A stretch of DNA of 14,030 nucleotides from CAYNUJ01 sp964573255 (lineage in GTDB: Bacteria > Bacteroidota > Ignavibacteria > Ignavibacteriales > Melioribacteraceae), in NCBI GenBank assembly GCA_964573255.1, contig CAZNJB010000059.1:1-14030 (forward strand). The letters run 5' to 3'. Below the pieces are notes generated by a model. The model saw nothing but the letters and a program-made list of their open reading frames with translations, was not told where the DNA came from and ran no database searches. Numbering within the stretch: position 1 is the stretch's first letter; every line of letters starts with the position of its first letter. The translations under genes and the position numbers were made by a program. This document shows, in pieces, positions 8,463 through 14,007 of the stretch.

Positions 8463-10025
8463 ATGAAAGTTAATGTTATCATGCCCAAAATGGGCGAATC
8501 GGTTATGGAAGGAACCATTATAAAATGGCATAAAAAAGTCGGTGACAAGATTGATAAAGATGAAATACTTTTTGAGATTAGTACCGATAAAGTTGATACA
8601 GAAGTTCCTTCACCCGAATCTGGTATATTGAAAGAGATAAAAGTATTTGAGCAGGAAACAGTTGATGTAGATACAGTTGTAGCGGTTATTGAGACGGAAG
8701 GCGGTGCTATTGATGAAGAGGAACAAATCCCTTCAACAACTCAAGTTGGCGGCGATCTTATTGATATTCCTATGCCTAAAATGGGTGAATCGGTTATGGA
8801 AGGAACCATAATCAAGTGGCATAAGAAAGTCGGTGATACCGTTAAAAAGGACGAAACTCTTTTTGAAATTACCACCGACAAGGTAGATACAGAAGTCCCT
8901 TCGCCAGTTGAAGGAACTGTGGCTGAAATTTTAGTGGGCGAACAGGAAACTGTTGAAATAGAAACGATTGTTGCCCGTATTTCCGCTAAGGGAGCCGTAC
9001 CAAAAGCGATTAAACAGAAGAGTTCCGAATCGGTTGAAAAGACAAGTGTAGAAGAAACACCGGCAATCAGTAGCCGTTCGGAATTTAAGCGTGAGAAATC
9101 AAATAGATTTTATTCTCCGCTCGTATTAAATATTGCCAGAAAAGAAAATATTTCATTCGAAGAACTTGATTCAATCAACGGAAGCGGAATAGGAGGAAGA
9201 GTAACAAAGAAAGATGTTCTTGCTTATTTGAAGAATCGCGGTGCCGGTGTTTCGGTTCAGCCTAAACCGGCAGAAGAGAGCAAGCCTGCTTATGAAGATA
9301 AGGATGTGATTCACACCGAACGAGAAGATATCATTACAATGGATAATGTTCGCAAACGTATAATGGAACATATGATTAAAAGCCGAGATACTTCCGTTCA
9401 TGTTACAGGTGTGATGGAAGTGGATATGACTTCAATTTATAATTATATCCAAAAAAACAGGGAGTCATTCCAAAGAGAGGCAGGCATTAAACTTACATAT
9501 ATGCCGTTTATCTCTTATGCCGCTGTAAAAGCATTAAAGCAATATCCTTTGGTTAATGCTCAAATTGAAGGCGATAAAATCAGGGTTAAAAAATATGTTA
9601 ATCTTGGTATTGCCGTAGCGGTAGAACCAAATGGTTTGATTGTTCCAAATATTAAAAATGCCGATGAGATGAATATTAAAGGTCTGGCTAAAGCAATAGC
9701 AGATTTGGGCAATAAAGCCAGGAATAAAGGGCTAAAACCGGATGATGTAGTTGATGGTACATTTTCAATTACAAATTACGGAGTGTTCGGAACTTTATTT
9801 GGAACTCCGATTATCAATCAACCGGAGGTAGCAATTCTTGGTGTTGGTACCGTAGTTAAAAAACCAGTTGTGATTACGGTAAACGGACAAGATACAATTG
9901 CTATCAAACCTATGATGTATATTACTTTAAGTCACGATCATAGATTGGTGGACGGCATGCTCGGCGGTAGATTCTTAAAAGCTGTTAAAGATAATCTTGA
10001 AAATTTTGATGTCAACGCTGTGTGA
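8463..10025 (+). CDS. 2-oxoacid dehydrogenase E2 (dihydrolipoamide acyltransferase) with two lipoyl domains
   Basis: E2 is the core of the complex; it receives the acyl group on lipoyl-lysine and passes it to CoA. In the 520 residues there are two lipoyl domains with near-identical sequence (~1-78 and ~100-175), with target lysines K43 and K140 in T-D-K-V-D. A flexible Glu/Ser-rich linker follows. A peripheral subunit-binding domain lies at ~215-260 (RFYSPLVLNIA, GSGIGGRVTKKDV), then a second linker and the catalytic domain (~285-520). The active-site motif is SHDHRLVDG with H493 and D497. GGAG (8449-8452) lies 10 bases before the ATG. It is in one operon with the upstream E1 gene, and a terminator-like hairpin follows the stop. 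Substrate specificity remains unassigned; annotation as pyruvate or branched-chain E2 would be guesswork. Confidence 0.93.
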   Translation: MKVNVIMPKMGESVMEGTIIKWHKKVGDKIDKDEILFEISTDKVDTEVPSPESGILKEIKVFEQETVDVDTVVAVIETEGGAIDEEEQIPSTTQVGGDLIDIPMPKMGESVMEGTIIKWHKKVGDTVKKDETLFEITTDKVDTEVPSPVEGTVAEILVGEQETVEIETIVARISAKGAVPKAIKQKSSESVEKTSVEETPAISSRSEFKREKSNRFYSPLVLNIARKENISFEELDSINGSGIGGRVTKKDVLAYLKNRGAGVSVQPKPAEESKPAYEDKDVIHTEREDIITMDNVRKRIMEHMIKSRDTSVHVTGVMEVDMTSIYNYIQKNRESFQREAGIKLTYMPFISYAAVKALKQYPLVNAQIEGDKIRVKKYVNLGIAVAVEPNGLIVPNIKNADEMNIKGLAKAIADLGNKARNKGLKPDDVVDGTFSITNYGVFGTLFGTPIINQPEVAILGVGTVVKKPVVITVNGQDTIAIKPMMYITLSHDHRLVDGMLGGRFLKAVKDNLENFDVNAV

Positions 10026-10065
10026 CATATTTTTAAATAGTAAATAATTTTATTTTTTTTGAAAT

Positions 10066-10090
10066 GAAAACCGGCAAGTTCCGGTTTTCT
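10066..10090 (+). terminator. Intrinsic terminator-like hairpin between E2 and lipA
   Basis: GAAAACCGG (10066-10074) pairs perfectly with CCGGTTTTC (10081-10089) around the loop CAAGTT. The descending arm supplies a T-run that continues as TCTTT. This suits termination after the E2 gene. It ends only 7 bases before ATG 10097 of lipA, so it also lies over the place where a lipA ribosome site should be, and could act as an attenuator or translational control element. Confidence 0.6.
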
Positions 10091-10096
10091 CTTTAA

Positions 10097-11023
10097 ATGG
10101 AATTGAAAATGGAAAAGATAAACCAACATCAAAAAGCATTTGCAGTAGAAGCAGAAAAAAGAAGAGGTGAATTAGGTAAGCGTCCGGATTGGTTGAAGGT
10201 AAAACTTCCTACGGGTGATAATTACAGAAAAGTTTTGGAGTTGATGAGAACTTCAAAACTAAATACCGTATGTGAAGAGGCAAAATGTCCAAATCTTGCC
10301 GAATGCTGGAGTCACAAAACAGCAACGTTCATGATTTTGGGAGATACTTGTACTCGGAGCTGCGGATTTTGCAATGTAAAATTGGGTATGCCGAATGAAT
10401 TGGATTTGGACGAACCGCGCCGGGTAGCTGAATCTGTAGAGCAACTTGGATTAAGACATGTTGTGATTACTTCCGTAAATCGCGACGAACTGCAAGACGG
10501 TGGAGCTTCAATCTTTTCCGAAACTGTAAAATTAATAAAACAAAGAATACCCGAATGTACTGTCGAAATTCTTATTCCGGATTTTAAGGGAGAGGAACAC
10601 GCGTTTGAAATAATTATGGAAAATCCACCGGATATACTCAATCATAATCTTGAAACTGTCAAAAGGCTCTATCATGCCGTTCGCCCACAAGCCAAATATG
10701 AAAGAAGCTTGAATCTAATTACTTGGTTTAAAGAGAAAGGCTTAAGAACCAAAAGCGGAATTATGGTGGGTATTGGAGAGATGGCGGATGAAGTGTTGGA
10801 TTTGATGCACGATCTTCGAAATGCTAAGTGTGATATAATGACAATAGGGCAGTATTTACAGCCTACCAAAAATCATTTACCCGTTGATAGGTATGTTACT
10901 CTTGAAGAGTTTAAAATGTATCACGACGAAGGAATGAAGATGGGATTTATGGCTGTGGAATCCGGTCCTTTAGTACGTAGTTCCTATCACGCCGACAAAC
11001 ACGCACGGGATATGTGGAAATAG
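10097..11023 (+). CDS. lipA: Lipoyl synthase (radical SAM)
   Basis: LipA inserts two sulfurs into protein-bound octanoyl groups, finishing the lipoyl cofactor that LipB began. The 308-residue product has both cluster motifs. The auxiliary 4Fe-4S cysteines are C59, C64 and C70 (VCEEAKCPNLAEC). The radical-SAM C-x3-C-x2-C is C85, C89 and C92 (CTRSCGFC). The C-terminal R-S-S-Y motif is present (VRSSYHADKH), as are the SVNRDEL and HNLETV segments typical of the family. The length is close to the usual 300-320. No clear ribosome site precedes ATG 10097; ATG 10109 in the same frame is an alternative. It lies directly after a terminator-like hairpin, so it may be under separate or attenuated control from the E1/E2 genes. 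Confidence 0.95.
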   Translation: MELKMEKINQHQKAFAVEAEKRRGELGKRPDWLKVKLPTGDNYRKVLELMRTSKLNTVCEEAKCPNLAECWSHKTATFMILGDTCTRSCGFCNVKLGMPNELDLDEPRRVAESVEQLGLRHVVITSVNRDELQDGGASIFSETVKLIKQRIPECTVEILIPDFKGEEHAFEIIMENPPDILNHNLETVKRLYHAVRPQAKYERSLNLITWFKEKGLRTKSGIMVGIGEMADEVLDLMHDLRNAKCDIMTIGQYLQPTKNHLPVDRYVTLEEFKMYHDEGMKMGFMAVESGPLVRSSYHADKHARDMWK

Positions 11024-11044
11024 GGATATATTTATTTCGTTGAG

Positions 11045-11070
11045 TTGTCGCAGGCTGAATCCGACGACAA
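11045..11070. repeat. Short palindrome after lipA
   Basis: TTGTCG (11045-11050) pairs with CGACAA (11065-11070) around a loop containing GGCTGAATCC. There is no T-run, so it is a poor terminator. It shares the GGCTGAA core with hairpins near 11153 and 12450. Confidence 0.35.
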
Positions 11071-11131
11071 AGAGACTGGGAACTATTCAGAATTATTCTA
11101 TTTATTTGAAAATATTGAAGTATGGAATTTT

Positions 11132-11153
11132 GCCGTCCCATTTTTGGAACGGC
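11132..11153. repeat. Short hairpin in the lipA downstream region
   Basis: GCCGTCCC (11132-11139) pairs with GGAACGGC (11146-11153) with one mismatch, around a T-rich loop. It is followed by TGAAATTAAG, not a T-run. Otherwise bases 11024-11217 show no gene on either strand. Confidence 0.35.
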
Positions 11154-11217
11154 TGAAATTAAGATAAAAAAGTAAATGGGCTCTAAATCACTTCAGAATA
11201 GAAACTTTGACAATATC

Positions 11218-11511
11218 TCACTTCCTTTTGCTGTCAATGCATTTGATTAAATACATTCCGGATGGCAAGTCATTAAAATTATAATAAAATGTGTGCTTAC
11301 CGGGTTCAACACCTCTTTTCGGAACTTTTTCAATTAATTGTCCAATACTATTATAAATCTCTAACTTAACATCTCCATAAGTATTAGAAGTATAGGGAAT
11401 ATTTACAAAACCATGACTCTGTGAGAGTCTGTGATCTAAATTAGGGAGGGGATGGACGTAATAAAAAGTTATCAGAAAAATTAAGAAAGAGGGCGGGTAA
11501 TGAAGGGTTCC
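11218..11511 (-). pseudogene. Remnant of a T9SS C-terminal sorting domain (Por secretion tail)
   Basis: The minus strand has an open frame without a start codon, running from a stop at 11512-11514 to a TGA at 11218-11220. Its last ~60 codons read like a type A T9SS sorting domain, with VKLEIYNSIGQLIEKV, then a G-x-H-T-F region, then LPSGMYLIKCIDSKRK at the C-terminus. In intact proteins this domain ends a large secreted protein and directs export and surface attachment. Here the part upstream of ~11410 is replaced by G/C-rich repeat sequence, so the passenger protein is gone. The domain call rests on motif likeness to the family, and the pseudogene call on the missing start and missing body. 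It could be the scar of a repeat-mediated insertion or deletion. Confidence 0.6.
11412..11429. repeat. Short palindrome at the edge of the T9SS remnant
   Basis: GACTCT pairs with AGAGTC around GTG, flanked by CTGTGA direct repeats. It lies where sorting-domain similarity stops and the G-rich repeat begins, so it may mark a rearrangement junction. Confidence 0.3.
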
Positions 11512-11515
11512 CTAA
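11441..11515. repeat. G-rich repeat block left of the DUF559 gene
   Basis: TTAGGGA (11441-11447) and TCCCTAA (11509-11515) form an inverted pair enclosing two G-rich runs, GGGAGGGGATGG and GGGCGGGTAATGAAGGG. The reverse complement of 11488-11507 matches 12140-12160 closely (both begin CCCTTCATT and end CCCTCT), so it belongs to the same repeat family as the C-rich blocks on the right side. Confidence 0.5.
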
Positions 11516-11577
11516 ATTGATATAACTATTGACAATTATTTAAATTATTGTCATTATTCGTCAAAAATAAATTAGCT

Positions 11578-11970
11578 ATGTCAGTTTCCGTAAGTTATGA
11601 ATTAAATAAAATAGCTCAGTCATTAGCTCGTGAGATGAGAAATAATCCCACTGAAGCGGAGAGAGTATTTTGGGAAGCAATTCGTTCACGTAAAATATTA
11701 AATATACGGTTTTTACGTCAACATCCTCTCTTCTTTTTTTATTTGGGAAAAACTACATTTTACATTGCGGATTTCTATAGTAGAGAAAAAAGATTGGCAG
11801 TTGAAATAGACGGAAGAATCCACAAATACACTAAAGAGCGTGATAAGAAGAAAACTGAAATCATCAATTAACTGGGGCTGAGAGTAATCAGATTTAAGAA
11901 TGATGAGGTTTTAAGTGATATATCAGGTACAGTAGAAAAATTAAAAAGGATTATAGCAGAAATAGATTAA
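11578..11970 (+). pseudogene. DUF559 endonuclease-like gene with an in-frame stop
   Basis: The translation matches the DUF559 (Vsr/restriction-endonuclease-like fold) family in order. It has an N-terminal LAREMRNNPTEAERVFWEAIR, then RFLRQHPLFFF, then the putative PD-(D/E)xK-type core with ADFYS and LAVEIDGRIH, and a charged helix KERDKKKTE. A TAA at 11869-11871 then interrupts. The same frame continues for 32 codons with the expected C-terminal segment LGLRVIRFKNDEVL up to TAA 11968-11970. A CAA (Gln) to TAA change would explain it. The start is taken at ATG 11578; TTG 11548 is less likely. The putative active-site residues lie before the stop, so a shortened protein could still fold, but the lost strand normally completes the domain. 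It is flanked on both sides by palindromic G/C-rich repeats. Confidence 0.75.
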
Positions 11971-12017
11971 CAACCCATCCACCCCGGCCCTCCTTCCCTT
12001 AAACAAGGGAAGGAGGG
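11971..12017. repeat. C-rich repeat and perfect 13-bp hairpin right of DUF559
   Basis: Directly after the DUF559 frame comes CAACCCATCCACCCC, then a perfect hairpin. CCCTCCTTCCCTT (11988-12000) pairs with AAGGGAAGGAGGG (12005-12017) around AAAC. There is no T-run. The left part resembles, in inverted orientation, the G-rich block at 12397-12426. Confidence 0.7.
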
Positions 12018-12131
12018 AGTACAAGCCCGGAATAAAAAAGTTTATCTAAAAGCCCCTCCCTTCGAGCAATACTTTCAACTAAAGAAATATTGTGTAATAA
12101 ACAGTAAAGTTTAAATGTTTCTTTGCAAACT
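12018..12131. other. Non-coding stretch between repeat blocks
   Basis: I see no gene here. It includes CCCCTCCCTTCGAG (~12054-12067), which is an inverted near-match of CTTCGAGAAGGGAGGGG near 12397, consistent with one larger repeat element spanning about 11971-12428. The rest is AT-rich and unassigned. Confidence 0.4.
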
Positions 12132-12223
12132 TAACCCACCCCTTCATTCCCCCTCCCTCTGAAAAAGGGAGGGGGAAGAATGTAATCTTTAGTTTTTAGA
12201 AATGTTAAGAAGGGGGTGGGTTA
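12132..12223. repeat. Nested inverted repeat (MITE-like or structured RNA)
   Basis: The outer arms TAACCCACCCCTTC (12132-12145) and GAAGGGGGTGGGTTA (12209-12223) are inverted with one extra base. Inside lies a second hairpin in which CCCCCTCCCT (12149-12158) pairs perfectly with AGGGAGGGGG (12166-12175), extended by two T-A pairs. It has no coding capacity. The form fits a small non-autonomous palindromic repeat; mobility is an inference. Confidence 0.6.
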
Positions 12224-12396
12224 TAAAGCAATAGAGATACAACAAGTAATGAAGAAAATTACATTTTTGTATTGCCAAGAGTTTTAAAAATAATTTATAA
12301 CAGAGATCGTGATTAATGGAAACAGAAAAAACGCAGCTTTGGGGGAGTAACTGTTGAAGTTAATTTTGGCAATGCATTAAGTTTGCACCATTGCAC
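12224..12396. other. Intergenic stretch without a convincing gene
   Basis: Only very short frames occur, for example a 13-codon frame from ATG 12316. No RNA gene, promoter or repeat of note is seen until the G-rich block at 12397. Confidence 0.4.
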
Positions 12397-12426
12397 TTCG
12401 AGAAGGGAGGGGTGGGGTGGGTTGGG
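12397..12426. repeat. G-rich end repeat, inverted relative to 11971-12000
   Basis: The block beginning CTTCGAGAAGGGAGGGG and continuing to GGGTTGGG is, read in reverse complement, similar to CAACCC-x-CCACCCC-x2-CCCTCC at 11971-11995. The two may be the imperfect ends of a ~460-base repeat element. Confidence 0.5.
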
Positions 12427-12444
12427 AAAAAGGAAACTAATTTA

Positions 12445-12688
12445 ATGCACTCGGCTGAAGCCGACAGAAATTGCTTGATTGCTTTTTATTTATTTGGGAA
12501 AAACGATTGGAAAAAATTTTCGCTTGTTTCTATAACCGGTCCAAGACAAGCCGGTAAAACTACATTGCCGAGAAATTATTTCCAGGATTATAAATATTTT
12601 AATTTGGAAAGAATTTTCCGAAATTTTAGCAAAATTCGTCTCTAAGAGTCGATTATTCAATAATATTATTCTTGTTGCTTACCTCTAA
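12445..12688 (+). pseudogene. Truncated, frameshifted AAA_14-type ATP-binding protein fragment
   Basis: The frame from about 12445 to 12645 encodes a P-loop, ITGPRQAGKTTL, followed by NYFQDYKYFNLE. This is the typical start of AAA_14/DUF4143-type ATPases, which are usually near 380-400 residues. After FNLE the frame goes out of register. The next frame continues with FSEILAKFVSKSRLF (to TAA 12686-12688), which resembles the expected P-D-I-L-E-F-A-K helix region, so a one-base indel near 12607-12620 is likely. The rest of the ATPase and the DUF4143 part are absent. An upstream in-frame ATG (12391) would read through the G-rich repeat and is not believable as a native start. I infer a dead fragment next to the integrase. 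Confidence 0.6.
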
Positions 12689-12789
12689 GAAAATATTAGC
12701 GCAACTCCACAAAAACAGTTTTGGCGTAAAAGATTTTTTTCTTATTTTCTTTTTTAAATTTAGGGTAATTGAATTTATGCAATAAATTT
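12689..12789. other. AT-rich gap before the integrase
   Basis: This gap probably carries the integrase promoter, but no clear boxes are seen. GTTGC (~12674) and GCAAC (~12700) form a short inverted pair. I see no GTTRRRY core of the kind found after the integrase. A TTG at 12769 in frame with the integrase has TAGGG just before it and is an alternative start. Confidence 0.35.
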
Positions 12790-13788
12790 ATGACGTCGGT
12801 TCAAAATTATAACAAACAGGGCGCCGCGAAAGATAGTAAGCCGAGGCTTATTCCGGAGATAAAACATAAGATGCGAGCCGAAGGATATAGCGGTAAAACA
12901 ATCGACGCCTATATATATTGGATAAAAAAATATATTTTATTTAACGGTAAAACCCATCCGTCCAAACTTTCAAAAGAACATGTGGAAAAGTTTTTAATTC
13001 ACCTAGCGGTAGAAAAAAACGTTTCGGCTTCCACTCAGAATCAAGCCCTAAGCGCGATACTTTATTTGTATAAAAATTTTATGAATATTGAAATCGGATG
13101 GCTGGACGAAGTTGTAAGAGCAAGGAAATCGAAAAGGATTCCCGTTGTTTTCACTAAATCGGAAATACAAGAGATATTTAAGCATTTGAGCGGAGTTCCA
13201 AAATTAGTCTGCTCTTTGCTTTACGGTTCGGGTTTGAGACTCGGCGAAGCTCTAAGATTGAGGATTAAAGATATAAATTTCGATTCGAATCAAATTATTG
13301 TACGGGAAGCCAAGGGAAATAAGGACAGAATAACCACGCTTCCGCAGAAAGTAATTCCGGAGCTAAAAGAGCATTTAAACAAAGTCTATTTACAGCATAA
13401 GGAAGATTTGAAAAAAGGAAAAGGAAGAACCAAACTGCCTTATGCTTTGGCAAAAAAATATCCTAACGCAGACAAAGATTTCTACTGGCAGTATGCATTT
13501 CCCGCTGATAAATTTATTAAAGATCAAGAAACCGGACTTGTTTTCAGATATCATATTCATGAAAGCACAATACAAAAGGCTATTAAAACAGCTTGTAAGA
13601 AATCGAAAATAATTAAGCACGGAACCGCTCATACATTTCGCCATACTTTCGCAACTCATTTACTTGAAAACGGTTATGATATTAGAACGATACAGGAGTT
13701 ATTGGGACACAATAGTTTAAAAACAACGATGATATACACACATGTTCTTAAACAAGGAGCCGGAGTGATTAGTCCGTTAGACGGATGA
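12790..13788 (+). CDS. Integron integrase (IntI-family tyrosine recombinase)
   Basis: IntI proteins capture and excise gene cassettes by recombining attI and attC sites. From ATG 12790 the product is 332 residues, close to IntI1 (337). An N-terminal SAM-like core-binding domain (~18-105) precedes the catalytic domain. The tyrosine-recombinase residues are present: R150 (GSGLRLGEAL), K175 (AKGNKDR), H281 and R284 (HTFRHTFATHLL), H307 (LLGHNS) and the nucleophile Y316 (TTMIYTHVL). The feature separating IntI from XerC/D is also there: the insertion at ~216-238 (LPYALAKKYPNADKDFYWQY), as in IntI1. No frame damage is seen, so it looks functional. An alternative start is TTG 12769. It is downstream of decayed genes and upstream of clustered GTTRRRY-like cores, which suggests the recombination site is on its 3' side. 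Confidence 0.92.
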   Translation: MTSVQNYNKQGAAKDSKPRLIPEIKHKMRAEGYSGKTIDAYIYWIKKYILFNGKTHPSKLSKEHVEKFLIHLAVEKNVSASTQNQALSAILYLYKNFMNIEIGWLDEVVRARKSKRIPVVFTKSEIQEIFKHLSGVPKLVCSLLYGSGLRLGEALRLRIKDINFDSNQIIVREAKGNKDRITTLPQKVIPELKEHLNKVYLQHKEDLKKGKGRTKLPYALAKKYPNADKDFYWQYAFPADKFIKDQETGLVFRYHIHESTIQKAIKTACKKSKIIKHGTAHTFRHTFATHLLENGYDIRTIQELLGHNSLKTTMIYTHVLKQGAGVISPLDG

Positions 13789-13798
13789 CGAAACCGGA

Positions 13799-13830
13799 TT
13801 GTTAGGCGGAATAGAATTTCTTTCTAACAA
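13799..13830. repeat. Hairpin with integron-like core just after the integrase stop
   Basis: TTGTTAG (13799-13805) pairs with CTAACAA (13824-13830), with additional GAA/TTC pairing inside. It contains GTTAGGC (13801-13807), which satisfies the integron core consensus GTTRRRY. It lies 12 bases after the integrase stop. It could be a simple attI-like site or a terminator; it lacks a T-run. Confidence 0.4.
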
Positions 13831-13901
13831 ACCGCCCCAAATAATGTTGAATATTTATAAATAGTTTTAATTAAATAAATTATATCGAATGGAAAGGAAA
13901 T

Positions 13902-13949
13902 ATTAAAGATTGTTAAGCGGAAAAATATTTCCGCCTAACATTCTTTAAT
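13902..13949. repeat. Long 22-position hairpin containing two inverted integron-like cores
   Basis: Positions 13902-13923 pair with 13928-13949 around the loop AATA, with only two mismatches (13916/13935 and 13910/13941). The arms contain GTTAAGC (13912-13918) and GCCTAAC (13933-13939), matching GTTRRRY and its complement RYYYAAC. The order is opposite to that of an attC site, so it is not a canonical attC. There is no T-run after it, which speaks against a simple terminator. Confidence 0.55.
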
Positions 13950-13984
13950 GTCGGTTTCCCCATCGGGTTAAATAGTAGTTGAAC

Positions 13985-14001
13985 GAAACCGCCAAGGCGG
14001 T
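13985..14001. repeat. Short palindromes near the window end
   Basis: ACCGCC-AA-GGCGGT (13988-14001) is a perfect inverted pair. GAAACCG (13985-13991) is also complementary to CGGTTTC (13952-13958), so alternative folds are possible. ACGAAACCG recurs at 13788-13796 and 13983-13991. Confidence 0.4.
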
Positions 14002-14007
14002 AGCATA

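Noticed and set aside
11971..12223. CRISPR array suggested by repeated C-rich words
   Set aside because: The repeats vary in length and orientation and have no regular spacers.
12316..12357. Small 13-codon frame after the nested repeat
   Set aside because: Too short, and with no ribosome site or similarity.
12391..12645. Intact 84-residue protein starting at ATG 12391
   Set aside because: The N-terminal part translates the G-rich repeat, and the ATPase similarity is cut after the P-loop; treated as a pseudogene fragment.
13824..13918. Candidate attC site from CTAAC (13824) to GTTAAGC (13912)
   Set aside because: The ends share only about six complementary bases and the inner L boxes do not pair, so it does not meet attC structure.
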